Below the pieces are notes generated by a model. It was given only the letters and a program-made list of their open reading frames with translations, had not been told where the DNA came from and did no database searches. A stretch of 64,000 nucleotides of DNA, from the NCBI GenBank assembly GCA_024235175.1, contig JACKMX010000005.1, forward strand, positions 592,707 through 656,706, in the 5' to 3' direction. The position numbers and the translations under genes were made by a program. This stretch comes from Chromatiaceae bacterium. Its GTDB lineage: Bacteria > Pseudomonadota > Gammaproteobacteria > Chromatiales > Chromatiaceae. Positions 24,307 through 33,493 of this stretch are shown here, piece by piece. Each line of letters begins with the position of its first letter. Positions within the stretch are counted from its first letter, which is position 1.

Positions 24307-25808
24307 ACCTTATCGACCGAATAAAATTGCATGCTGCTCACAACCCTGACCAGGTGGCAATATCCTGGCCAGAAGGAGATTGTGTATACGCGGGTCTGCT
24401 TTCGCTGGTTAACTCGGCCATCCAACTTCTGGAGGAGGCTGAAATCGAAATCCTCGCTCTGGATATCGATAATGGACCCGCCTGGGTCGCTCTGGATATA
24501 GCCGCGCTGCAGTTGGGGATCTGTCTGATCCCCCTGCCCCCCTTTTTCTCCGCCGGCCAATTGCAGCACATACTGCGCCAGTCAGGTGCTGAGGCTGTTG
24601 TAACGGATAACCCGGTCAGGCTGCTTCAGCGCACAGGCAGCCTTCTGCTCGATGGCCAAATCAAATTCAATCTGGAGGAACATCAGCTGTTTTGGATGAA
24701 AACAGCTCCAGACCCTGTACACCAGAAAGCCTCGGTACCTGCCGGTGTCCACAAGATCACCTATACGTCGGGCACAACCGGCGAACCTAAGGGTGTCATG
24801 CTCTCATGGACGCAGATGCAGGCTGTGGCCGAGTCTCTCGCGAATGCAGTTGGATTGAACGGTGATGACAGGCACCTGGTACTGATGCCGCTGGCGGTTC
24901 TGCTGGAGAATATCGGAGGCGTCTATGCATCGCTTTGGGGCGGTGCCAGCCTGGTATTGTTGCCATTGGCACAAACAGGCCTGTCAGGCTCTTCGGGAAT
25001 CGATGGAAAGAGGATGGCCCAGGCCCTGCAACAGAGTGGTGCAACCACGGCAATCTTCACTCCGCAGACCCTGCAAAGCGTGCTGGAGGTGCTGGAGCGC
25101 AACTCCGATCTACCGTTGATGCTGCGTTTTGCGGCGGTCGGCGGCGCGCCGGTTTCATCGCGTCTGCTGCAGCGCGCGTCTGCTATCGGACTGCCGGTTT
25201 ATGAAGGCTATGGATTGTCTGAATGCGCCTCAGTGGTAACGCTTAACACGCCGGCCGGCTGCCGGCCCGGCAGCGTCGGCAGGCCGCTGCCTCACATCCA
25301 TCTCGATATTTCTGAAAATGGAGAAGTCTTAATAAAGGGCACCCCATTTGTCGGCTATCTGGGAGACCCAAAACCGGCGGATCTCCTCTGGCCGACCGGG
25401 GATCTGGGTGTACTGGATAACGACGGCTTTCTGTACCTGCGTGGACGCAGCCGCAATCTTTTCATAACCGCTTTTGGACGCAATATAGCCCCAGAGTGGA
25501 TAGAGCGTGAGTTGACGCTGGAACCTGAGATTGCACAAGCCGCGGTTTTTGGCGAGGCCCGTCCCTACAACGTGGCGGTTGTCGTCCCCAAAATTGGTTT
25601 CAGCTCATCAGATATTGAGGCAGCACTGGTGCGCGCCAATCGCTCACTTCCCGATTACGCTCGTGTGTCCGGCTGGATACCGGCAGATGCTCCGTTCTCG
25701 ACCGGTAACAATCTGTTAACCGGCACAGGCCGCATCAGACGCAAGCTGATAGCGGAGCAGTACGGAGCGAAAATCGATTTACTTTATCGAAGGAATCAAA
25801 CGATATGA
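24303..25808 (+). CDS. AMP-forming acyl-CoA synthetase/ligase (ANL superfamily)
   Basis: 501-residue adenylate-forming enzyme starting MNLIDRIKLH. Motifs are ITYTSGTTGEPKGVMLSW (P-loop-like A3), GLSECASVVTLN (A5), WPTGDLGVLD (A7), RGRSRNLFITAFGRNIAPEWIE (A8 hinge) and GTGRIRRKL at the end with the catalytic lysine. It activates a carboxylic acid with ATP, either as a CoA thioester or for transfer to an amine or carrier. It overlaps both neighbours by ATGA, so it is tightly coupled to the hemolysin-family acyltransferase and the di-iron oxidase. A fatty-acid substrate fits this context but is inferred. Confidence 0.88.
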   Translation: MNLIDRIKLHAAHNPDQVAISWPEGDCVYAGLLSLVNSAIQLLEEAEIEILALDIDNGPAWVALDIAALQLGICLIPLPPFFSAGQLQHILRQSGAEAVVTDNPVRLLQRTGSLLLDGQIKFNLEEHQLFWMKTAPDPVHQKASVPAGVHKITYTSGTTGEPKGVMLSWTQMQAVAESLANAVGLNGDDRHLVLMPLAVLLENIGGVYASLWGGASLVLLPLAQTGLSGSSGIDGKRMAQALQQSGATTAIFTPQTLQSVLEVLERNSDLPLMLRFAAVGGAPVSSRLLQRASAIGLPVYEGYGLSECASVVTLNTPAGCRPGSVGRPLPHIHLDISENGEVLIKGTPFVGYLGDPKPADLLWPTGDLGVLDNDGFLYLRGRSRNLFITAFGRNIAPEWIERELTLEPEIAQAAVFGEARPYNVAVVVPKIGFSSSDIEAALVRANRSLPDYARVSGWIPADAPFSTGNNLLTGTGRIRRKLIAEQYGAKIDLLYRRNQTI

Positions 25809-26482
25809 ATGACTTTTTTAACCGGCTTCTGGCGGAAACCGAAACTGAACGCAATGAACTTATATCAATCCCTTTTATCCAGCACGGCTGGAGGGGTGAA
25901 CTCTCGCTGGAAAGCTACCGCGCATTCCTTGGTCAGGCCTATCACCATGTCAAACACACAACACCCCTGTTGATGGCTTGCGGTTCGCGTGTGCCGCACA
26001 ATCAAGAGTGGTTACGCAATGCGATGGCGGAGTACGTCAAGGAAGAGGTAGGCCACCAGGAGTGGATTTTGAACGATATAAAGGTGTGCGGAGGTGATCC
26101 GGAAAAGGTCCGAACAGAAATCCCGGGAATGGCTGCTGAAATGATGGTTGCATATGCTTATCACACGGTTGACCGCGGCAATCCTATCGGTTTTCTGGGA
26201 ATGGTTCTGGTGCTCGAAGGCACCAGCGTACATATCGCCTCTGAAGCCGCAAAAAAACTGCAACGGAACCTGGGCCTTCCGGCGACTGCATTTTCCTATC
26301 TTTCCAGTCACGGATCTCTCGATATTTCACACATGGATTTCTACAAGAACCTTGTGAACCGGCTTCATGAGCATGCAGACCAGACGTATGTCATTCACTG
26401 TGCCAAACGCTTCTACCGGTTGTATGGAGAGGTTTTCCGTTCCTTGCCGTTGTCGCTTAATAGGGCTGTGGTGGCAGCCTGA
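25805..26482 (+). CDS. Haem-oxygenase-like di-iron oxidase (TenA/HDO superfamily)
   Basis: 225-residue helical-bundle protein of the iron-containing redox enzyme group. Metal ligands expected for haem-oxygenase-like di-iron oxidases are visible: E81-x2-H84 in VKEEVGHQEW, E138 in VLEGTS, and H169-x3-D173-x2-H176 in SSHGSLDISHMDF. Thiaminase TenA lacks this set. UndA (fatty acid to 1-alkene), BesC and SznF belong to the superfamily, so oxidative decarboxylation, C-C cleavage or N-oxygenation are candidate reactions. It overlaps the ligase stop and precedes a short-chain dehydrogenase. The actual reaction is unknown. Confidence 0.78.
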   Translation: MNDFFNRLLAETETERNELISIPFIQHGWRGELSLESYRAFLGQAYHHVKHTTPLLMACGSRVPHNQEWLRNAMAEYVKEEVGHQEWILNDIKVCGGDPEKVRTEIPGMAAEMMVAYAYHTVDRGNPIGFLGMVLVLEGTSVHIASEAAKKLQRNLGLPATAFSYLSSHGSLDISHMDFYKNLVNRLHEHADQTYVIHCAKRFYRLYGEVFRSLPLSLNRAVVAA

Positions 26483-26528
26483 ACGAGCAGCATGATCCGT
26501 TCTCAGAATTCTTAAAGGGGGGAGAGTA

Positions 26529-27326
26529 ATGAAACTCGATGGAGCACGGGTACTGCTCACAGGGGCGTCCGGGGGAATAGGTTCTTCACTTGCTGCACCG
26601 TTGCTGCAACGTGGCGCCAGGCTGGTGCTGATCGGAAGAAATGAGTCGGCACTGAAATCGTTGCGGGCGCGCCTTGACGATTACAGTGGCAGCGTGCATA
26701 CAATCAGTGCCGATCTGCTCGATCCCGTGTCACGTGAGCGGTCGACAACGGAGGCCAGGGATCTGCTGGGCGGTGTCGACATATTGGTCAACTGCGCCGG
26801 CCAGACCAGTTTTCGTCCATTCCAGGCGGAAAGCCCTGAGATTCTCGAACAAATCATTCAGCTCAATCTGTTGACCCCCATGTTGTTGGTACGACAGCTG
26901 CTGCCTGAGATGGTAGCCCGCGGCGACGGTCGAATTGTCAATGTTGGATCAACCTTCGGCAGCATTGGATTCGCCTGGTTCGCCGCATATTCGGCCAGTA
27001 AGTTCGGCCTGCGCGGGTTCTCCGAAGCACTGCGCCGGGAACTCGATGGCACAGGTGTGACCGTCACCTATGTGGCGCCAAGGGCGGTAAAAACCGCTCT
27101 CAACAGCAGTGCAGTCTATCGTATGGCTGAGGCCACCAACATGAGAGTGGACGATCCAGCCTGGGTGGCCGGAAAAATTGTTGCCGCGATCGAGAAAGAT
27201 GCGAAGGATATCTACCTCGGTTCTCCGGAGAAGTATTTCGCCCGTCTCAACAGTCTATTGCCGCGCCTTGTCGATACAGGTCTGCGCAAGCAGAACAGGC
27301 TGATGAAGCGCTTCGCTGTCAATTAG
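26529..27326 (+). CDS. Short-chain dehydrogenase/reductase
   Basis: 265-residue classical SDR: cofactor motif LLTGASGGIGSSLA at residues 10-23, NCAG at about 90, catalytic Ser in VGSTFGSIGF and YSASKFGLRGFSEAL with the Tyr-x3-Lys pair. GGGGGGAGAG precedes the start. It would reduce a ketone or aldehyde, or oxidise an alcohol, with NAD(P)H, probably on the product of the preceding oxidase. It is 46 bp from that gene and in the same operon. Substrate unknown. Confidence 0.88.
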   Translation: MKLDGARVLLTGASGGIGSSLAAPLLQRGARLVLIGRNESALKSLRARLDDYSGSVHTISADLLDPVSRERSTTEARDLLGGVDILVNCAGQTSFRPFQAESPEILEQIIQLNLLTPMLLVRQLLPEMVARGDGRIVNVGSTFGSIGFAWFAAYSASKFGLRGFSEALRRELDGTGVTVTYVAPRAVKTALNSSAVYRMAEATNMRVDDPAWVAGKIVAAIEKDAKDIYLGSPEKYFARLNSLLPRLVDTGLRKQNRLMKRFAVN

Positions 27327-27405
27327 CAGGATGATTATTCACGCCGATATGCGTTAGTATTTTCAGCAATCGGCGCATCAATCGCCTTCAGAGGGGCTTT
27401 CGCTG

Positions 27406-28065
27406 TTGAGAGTGCTGTTAGTTGAAGATGACGAGTTGCTCGGCTCTGCGGTACAGGCAGGGCTGGAACAGTCTGGTTTTACCGTGGACTGGCTGAGGGA
27501 TGGCCGGCAGGCTTCACTCGCACTGCATAGTGATGAACCCGATCTGCTGGTTCTTGACCTTGGCTTACCGGGCAAAGATGGTCTGACCGTACTGAACGAG
27601 CTGCGCGCCCGACAGTCATCGCTTCCTGTATTGATTCTCACCGCCCGCGATACCGTCGAGGAGAGAATTACCGGCCTGGATACCGGGGCAGATGATTATC
27701 TGGTCAAGCCCTTTGATCTGGGTGAGTTGAATGCCCGCCTGCGGGCAATTTCCCGCCGGCGTAACGGACGTGGTACATCACTGATTTACTGTGGCGATCT
27801 GGTATTTGATCCGGTTGCGCATTGCATCAGTATCGATGGCCGGGAAATACAACTGCACGCCAAGGAAAACGCGATCCTTGAGGCCCTGCTGCAGCGGCCG
27901 GGCTTACCCTTGTCACGTGAACGTCTGGAGCAGATTCTCTATGGCTGGGGTGAGGGAGTAGAGAGCAATGCAGTTGAGGTACACATTCATCATCTACGTC
28001 GGAAGCTGGGAAAAGCGAGGATTCTGACAATCCGAGGGGTTGGCTATATGATCCCCAAACCATGA
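27406..28065 (+). CDS. OmpR-family response regulator (QseB/PmrA-like)
   Basis: 219 residues: receiver domain (RVLLVEDDELLGSAV; phospho-acceptor Asp in LLVLDLGLPGKDG near 51; KPFDLGEL with the conserved Lys) and winged-helix output domain ending with VHHLRRKLGK-type sequence, seen as VEVHIHHLRRKLGKA. The start is TTG at 27406, with GAGGGG nine bases upstream. It overlaps the next sensor kinase gene by ATGA and follows the biosynthetic genes by 79 bp, so it may control or be co-expressed with them. Confidence 0.92.
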   Translation: MRVLLVEDDELLGSAVQAGLEQSGFTVDWLRDGRQASLALHSDEPDLLVLDLGLPGKDGLTVLNELRARQSSLPVLILTARDTVEERITGLDTGADDYLVKPFDLGELNARLRAISRRRNGRGTSLIYCGDLVFDPVAHCISIDGREIQLHAKENAILEALLQRPGLPLSRERLEQILYGWGEGVESNAVEVHIHHLRRKLGKARILTIRGVGYMIPKP

Positions 28066-29558
28066 TCAGCGGACGCTCAATCAGGCTGCGTCTGATCGTC
28101 ATGCTGACATCGACTATCTTGCTTGTATGGCTGGTGGTTCTGGTTCTGGTCTATCTTGTGGCAGAGCATGAAGTGGAAGAGGTTTTTGATGCCAACCTGG
28201 CACAAAACGCACACATCCTTCAAGCCTTGCTGCTGCATGAAGTTGAGGAAGAGCTGAATACAGCAGAAAAAGTTCGCGAGGTTACCGAGGAGCTCGGGGC
28301 CTCAGGCCTTTCTGCCTATCCTCGTCTTGCCGCACTGTTGAGACAGTACACCTCAAAAGAGGGAAAGGAGCAGGTCGAACTTTTCAAGGCAGCGCAGGAC
28401 GCCGGAATAAAATACAATTCGGGGACGGTATTTATCGCCCGTTACGGTGATGGAACCCAGATGATGCGAGGCGGTCCGGCGCCGGATCTCCCTGTATCGG
28501 AGGATGGTTATAGCAATGTTTCCCAGCAAGGTCGGAAATGGCGTACTTTCAATCTGACGGATAAAGCGACCGGCTTTATTGTTCAGGTTGGCGAGCGACA
28601 GGCTTTCAGAACAGAACTGGTTCGCTACATCACTCGCAACACAATGACACCACTCCTTCTGGCATTACCGATAATCGGTTTTCTGATCTGGGCTGTCGTG
28701 GGACATGCATTGGCGTCACTTCAGCGCGTGGTAAGGAGTGTGTCTATGCGCGCTCCGGATGCATTGGACCCCATTGCAGATGCAGAGACTCCGAAAGAGA
28801 TAGAGAGCCTGTTAAATGCGTTGAATGCACTTTTTGAAAGAGTCGGCGCCGCCATAGTTCGCGAACGCCAGTTCACTGCCGATGCGGCGCACGAGCTACG
28901 GACCCCGTTAGCAGGGCTCAAAACGCGTCTTCAGGTCGCGCGGAGTCAGTCGTTGGAACCCGCAACGCAGCACTCACTCGATCTCGCGCTGGCCGGGGTG
29001 GATCGCACAACACACACTGTGGAGCAGTTATTGGCTCTGGCCCGCGCCGATGCAGAGCAGGCCAAGGCTATGATCAGTGTAGCGGTGAATCTGCGCGAGA
29101 TCGCTGTACAGCTCGTATCGGCGTTCAGCCAACAGGCGGTTGACCGTAATATAGACCTTGGTGTAGAGGCTCCTGCCGGCGTATGGATACGGGGTGATGC
29201 CACAGCACTTCAGATGTTGCTGAGAAATCTCCTCGATAATGCGCTACGTTACACGCCTCCGGGAGGCGTGGTTACCGTCGCTGCAGGCCAGGGAGCGGAT
29301 GGTTCATGGATCGAGGTTGCTGATAGCGGTGTTGGTGTCGCTGTCGAGCAGAGGAAAAATATCCTCCATCGTTTTCATCGTGGCACGAGAGAAGAGACTT
29401 TGGGCGCTCAGGGCAGCGGTCTGGGACTTTCAATCGTACAGCGAATCGCGGATCTTCATGGAGCCAAGGTTCTCATCGGTGATGGACTGAACGGAAAGGG
29501 GTTGGGTGTTAAGGTGCTTTTCCGCACAGAACGTCTCGAACACTTGAAACCTGAATAA
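28062..29558 (+). CDS. Membrane sensor histidine kinase (QseC-like)
   Basis: 498-residue kinase with a first helix at about residues 10-32, a periplasmic segment of about 150 residues, a second helix near 195-215, a linker, the H-box FTADAAHELRTPLAGL near 283, N-box LLRNLLDNALRYTPPGG, and ATP lid DSGVGV and GSGLGLSIVQRIADLHGA. It pairs with the response regulator upstream (4 bp overlap). The signal is unknown. It ends 11 bp from the convergent SLC13 transporter. Confidence 0.92.
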   Translation: MISGRSIRLRLIVMLTSTILLVWLVVLVLVYLVAEHEVEEVFDANLAQNAHILQALLLHEVEEELNTAEKVREVTEELGASGLSAYPRLAALLRQYTSKEGKEQVELFKAAQDAGIKYNSGTVFIARYGDGTQMMRGGPAPDLPVSEDGYSNVSQQGRKWRTFNLTDKATGFIVQVGERQAFRTELVRYITRNTMTPLLLALPIIGFLIWAVVGHALASLQRVVRSVSMRAPDALDPIADAETPKEIESLLNALNALFERVGAAIVRERQFTADAAHELRTPLAGLKTRLQVARSQSLEPATQHSLDLALAGVDRTTHTVEQLLALARADAEQAKAMISVAVNLREIAVQLVSAFSQQAVDRNIDLGVEAPAGVWIRGDATALQMLLRNLLDNALRYTPPGGVVTVAAGQGADGSWIEVADSGVGVAVEQRKNILHRFHRGTREETLGAQGSGLGLSIVQRIADLHGAKVLIGDGLNGKGLGVKVLFRTERLEHLKPE

Positions 29559-29569
29559 TCTTGTGGCGC

Positions 29570-31558
29570 TTAAAAAACCAGATTCATCATCAACATCATC
29601 ACTACCAGAAACAGCAGTGTCATAATGCTTCCGGCACGCAGAAAATCGGGTACCCGATAACCAGCCGGACCCATAATCAGTGCATTGACCTGGTGCGTGG
29701 GTATGAGAAATGAATTGGATGTCGCCAAAGCCACCGTCAGCGCGTATACCGCCGGATCCGCGCCGACCCCAACGGCTATATTAACCGCCAGCGGGACAAG
29801 CAGCACCGTCGCACCGACATTGGACATAACCAGTGTAAAGAAGGTGGCCAGTCCCGCCACTGAAGCCTGGATTACCCAGCCCGGTGCATGGCCAACCACG
29901 GACAGGACCTGTTCGGCGATCCACCTGGCCGTGCCGGTGGTCTCCACTGCCAATCCCAAAGGGATCAGAGAGGCAAGCAGGAATACGGTCTTCCAGCTCA
30001 CAGCGTCGTAAGCTTCGTCGATTTTCAGTACGCCGGAAATAACCATACCCATTGCCCCGGTCAACAACGCTATGGAAAGGCGTATATCGGTGAATAGCAC
30101 CATGAACAGAGCAATAGCAAAGAAGATAGCGGCAGGCCATATCTTATGTGGGCGCAACTCCTCTTCACGCGGATATTCGGTGGTGACGACAACGAAATTC
30201 CGGTCTTTCTCCAGTCGGGCGAGGTTTTCCCAGGTGGTGTGAACCACCATCGTATCACCTGCCTGAAACGGCAGACTCCTGATATTTTCTCCACTGCGCA
30301 GTGTCTCTCCATTCCGGTGAAGCCCTATCAGGCTCAGACCGTATGTTTTGCGCAACCAGACTTCACGCGCGCTTTTGCCGATGACCTTGGATCCGGGAGG
30401 GATTACCACTTCGGCGATACCCGCCTTGTTTGGCGCCAGGGATTCAGAAAAGCTTCTCAGCTGTGTGCGTTTTTTCAGTTTATATTTACTGATCAGGGTC
30501 TCTATATGGATATTCATTGCTATAACGCCCAACACCATACCGCCCTCTATCTCGGTGTCGTAAGCAGTGGAACCAGGACCAACCATGCCTTCTTCGCCAC
30601 GGCGTTTTAACCCGATAGCACGAATACTGTAGGTGCTCTCGATCTCCCCCAACATCCGACCGATGAGTTCACTCCCGTCCGGAACGACAATCTCGATCAA
30701 TGTGGGTTTCAAGCCATAGAGATCCTGAAAATAGGACAAAGTGTCCGTACCACTTGTGCTGCTTTCACTTTTTGTTGCAGGCAGTACAAACCGCCCCGCC
30801 AGCACAAAATAAACGATACCTGTTGCTACAAGGGCCACCCCCACCGGAGTGACAGAAAACAGCCCCCATGTCTCCATCTGATGGTCCGCCGGCAGCGCTC
30901 TGTTCGAGGTGAGAATGAGATCGTTGAGCAGAATAAGCGGACTGGAACCGACCATGGTCATGGTGCCGCCCAGAATGGCGGTAAATCCCATCGGCATCAG
31001 TAAACGCGACATGGGCAGTCCGGAACGGGCGGAAATACGTGACACGACAGGGAGAAAAAGTGCCGCGGCACCAACGTTCTGCATAAACGATGAGATGAAA
31101 CCGACTGTGGCGGAAATAAACGGAATAATCCTTCCCTCCGTGGTGCCTCCAATCTTGAGAATGAAGGCCGCCACCTTGCTCATGATGCCCGTTTTATCCA
31201 GACCGGCGCCGATAATCATTACCGCGATAATAGAGATGACCGCATTTGAAGAGAAACCGTCGAACAGGTGTTTGCTGTCCACCAGCCCCTGCTCAAGACC
31301 CATAACGGGAGCCAGCAATGAGGAGAGTCCCAGCAATATCATGATGCTGGTGGCAGCCACGTCGACGCCAACTATCTCGAATGCGAACAGATAGATGGTT
31401 AATAACAATATTCCGCCAATCCAGGCGATCTCAATCGTGGGAACTACCGTTGCCAGATACAGCGCGATTGCGATAAAAATTATCGCCGCCACAAGCTCCT
31501 TTGGAAGAAGGTTACGTGATTTTGCAATAGCCTGAGGTTCATTTACGACTGTATTCAT
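29570..31558 (-). CDS. SLC13-type divalent anion:Na+ symporter with two TrkA_C domains
   Basis: 662-residue membrane protein starting MNTVVNEPQAIAKS at 31558; the upstream TTG at 31651 adds a non-hydrophobic leader. The N-terminal and C-terminal membrane halves carry CitMHS/ArsB-like motifs (GFISSFMQNVGAAALFLPV; FTLVMSNVGATVLLVPLAV, each with S/N-x-V-G-A). Between them is a cytoplasmic region with two RCK/TrkA_C units (VPDGSELIGRMLGEIE and IPPGSKVIGKSAREVWLR). This architecture is common in SLC13 sulfate or dicarboxylate permeases such as the SAC1-like proteins. The substrate is not determinable. It is convergent with the sensor kinase. Confidence 0.88.
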   Translation of the reverse strand: MNTVVNEPQAIAKSRNLLPKELVAAIIFIAIALYLATVVPTIEIAWIGGILLLTIYLFAFEIVGVDVAATSIMILLGLSSLLAPVMGLEQGLVDSKHLFDGFSSNAVISIIAVMIIGAGLDKTGIMSKVAAFILKIGGTTEGRIIPFISATVGFISSFMQNVGAAALFLPVVSRISARSGLPMSRLLMPMGFTAILGGTMTMVGSSPLILLNDLILTSNRALPADHQMETWGLFSVTPVGVALVATGIVYFVLAGRFVLPATKSESSTSGTDTLSYFQDLYGLKPTLIEIVVPDGSELIGRMLGEIESTYSIRAIGLKRRGEEGMVGPGSTAYDTEIEGGMVLGVIAMNIHIETLISKYKLKKRTQLRSFSESLAPNKAGIAEVVIPPGSKVIGKSAREVWLRKTYGLSLIGLHRNGETLRSGENIRSLPFQAGDTMVVHTTWENLARLEKDRNFVVVTTEYPREEELRPHKIWPAAIFFAIALFMVLFTDIRLSIALLTGAMGMVISGVLKIDEAYDAVSWKTVFLLASLIPLGLAVETTGTARWIAEQVLSVVGHAPGWVIQASVAGLATFFTLVMSNVGATVLLVPLAVNIAVGVGADPAVYALTVALATSNSFLIPTHQVNALIMGPAGYRVPDFLRAGSIMTLLFLVVMMLMMNLVF

Positions 31559-31999
31559 TCTATATCTCTGGTTATTTGTCAAATTCAGGCCATATGGCCG
31601 CCGTATACCGGGCACTCCCACACAGAATAAGGGGTTCGCATCTCCCAACAAGCTTCCGTCAATCTACTGGTGACTGGTGTGAACAGCTCTGTGCATGAAG
31701 CGAATCTCACCTGCGGGCCGGTGCCGGACGTCCCGGTCAACATGCTTTTCAAATCCTTGGCGAGTTTTCTGTATTTGCAATCCAGTATATTAACCAAGAC
31801 TTATGAAAATTGCATTATTTGTGCCTGACCAACAGTTGACTTAGTCATTGTTTTACAGAGATTATTTTTACATCAGATTGGCGCACATGTTGCATAGTGA
31901 AACAGATAATGTGCGGATTCCCGGAGAACTCTACCATGCATCGGCTGATTCTGTCTTGATTTGATTGTTTCTATATGAAACATATGATTGCGGATTGTA
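31559..31999. other. Divergent intergenic region, promoter of sensor kinase
   Basis: These 441 bp hold no convincing gene. A likely sigma-70 promoter on the plus strand is TTGACT (31836-31841), an 18-base spacer and GATTAT (31860-31865), about 135 bp before the kinase start. No sigma-54 GG-N10-GC site was noticed. Confidence 0.4.
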
Positions 32000-33493
32000 A
32001 TGAATAACCTCTTCGGCCTGAACAGTTTACGGGGTAAAATCACCAGTGCCTACATTACTTTGGCGATCAGTACCCTCACCCTGGGCATTATCGCTTTTCT
32101 GGGCCTGCTGTTTCTTGAGCAGCAGGTAACCGAGGGTGAAGTGGTTGCTGACTTGAGAAATGCAGTTCTCGAAATGCGGCGTGAGGAGAAGAACCTGCTG
32201 CTGTATGCTGATTCCGAGGCACTCGCCAGAGCCGATGAACAGGCCACACTATCGCTTGAACTCCTGCAGGTGTATGGTCCCCTGCTGCAAACGATATTGG
32301 ATGAAGTTAATCCGTCTGACCTGACTCAGACCATAACGGAATATCAAAAAAAAATACGACACTGGAACCTGGGTTCGTTGCATGATCAGGAGTCGATTCA
32401 GGAGAGCATAAGAACACTGGGGCAAAGAATCTTCATCTCCGTTGAATCCTTATCCTCCCGTGAACGCCGAATGCTGGAGCAGACGGTACGCAAATCCCAG
32501 TGGTTTTTATTCATCTCTCTTTTTATGATCGGACTCTCAATATTCATCGTTGGACGACAACTCAAACGTGTAGCGGTTACTCCACTTAAGCAGCTGGAAT
32601 CCCATCTGATGCCGATCGCCAAGGGGGAGTTCAATCACTTGAATCCACCATCGGACGATCGGGAGTTCGTCGCGTTCACCGATGCTTTCAACAGAATGCT
32701 CAACGAGTTGAAAATCCGCCAAAAGCGCCTGCTGCAATCCGAAAAACTGGCATCATTGGGTATACTTGCATCCGGTGTGGCTCACGAACTGAACAACCCT
32801 CTATCCAACATATCCTCTTCCTGCCAACTGTTGATGGAGGAGTTAACCGAAGCTGATCCCGCACAGCTTTACACCTGGCTGAGGCAGATAGACAGTGAAA
32901 CGGAACGCGGACGCAATATCGTACGCACGCTACTAGACTTCGGCAGCCAGCACACCTTTCAAAGGAGCCCATTGGGACTGCGGGAACTTATTAAAGAGAC
33001 TCAACTCATCGTCGGCAAGACGCTGCAGCAGTACTCCTCCGATCTTATAATTGATATACCGGAAAAGGTGGTTCTCAAGGCAGATAAACAACGCATGCAG
33101 CAGCTGTTTATCAATCTTATCCAAAATGCGCTGCACGCAGGCGGTCAGAATGTTCAGGTACGGATCGCAGCCAGGTTGTGCGATCCTGGTCCTCCGCTGT
33201 TTCCGGACGGCGCAGAGGTGGCGGGAGACCTCAAATTTATTTCCGAATATGAGGGACAGTATCTTGAAATTCTGGTTGTCGATAACGGTCCCGGTATACC
33301 GGACAGCCAGCTCTCAAAAGTCTTTGATCCGTTTTTCACTACCGGAGAACCTGGGCACGGCGTGGGTCTTGGTCTGTATATCGTTCAGGAAATCGTGAGC
33401 GAACATGATGGCTGCCTGGCAATCGTCTCCCATCCTGGAAGTGGAACCGAAGTGATCATTCTGCTTCCCTACAAGGATTCTGCCAGTGGATGA
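32000..33493 (+). CDS. NtrB-type membrane sensor histidine kinase with HAMP domain
   Basis: 497 residues from ATG at 32000. Helix 1 is at residues 15-38, the periplasmic helical sensor runs to about 165, helix 2 ([17 protein letters not shown]) is near 175, then HAMP, then an H-box [21 protein letters not shown] typical of NtrB/ZraS-like kinases, N-box [16 protein letters not shown] and VDNGPGIPD plus [13 protein letters not shown]. It overlaps the NtrC-type regulator by 8 bp, so the two form one signalling unit. The signal is unknown. Envelope stress fits the neighbouring lipid A enzyme but is inferred. Confidence 0.92.
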   Translation: MNNLFGLNSLRGKITSAYITLAISTLTLGIIAFLGLLFLEQQVTEGEVVADLRNAVLEMRREEKNLLLYADSEALARADEQATLSLELLQVYGPLLQTILDEVNPSDLTQTITEYQKKIRHWNLGSLHDQESIQESIRTLGQRIFISVESLSSRERRMLEQTVRKSQWFLFISLFMIGLSIFIVGRQLKRVAVTPLKQLESHLMPIAKGEFNHLNPPSDDREFVAFTDAFNRMLNELKIRQKRLLQSEKLASLGILASGVAHELNNPLSNISSSCQLLMEELTEADPAQLYTWLRQIDSETERGRNIVRTLLDFGSQHTFQRSPLGLRELIKETQLIVGKTLQQYSSDLIIDIPEKVVLKADKQRMQQLFINLIQNALHAGGQNVQVRIAARLCDPGPPLFPDGAEVAGDLKFISEYEGQYLEILVVDNGPGIPDSQLSKVFDPFFTTGEPGHGVGLGLYIVQEIVSEHDGCLAIVSHPGSGTEVIILLPYKDSASG

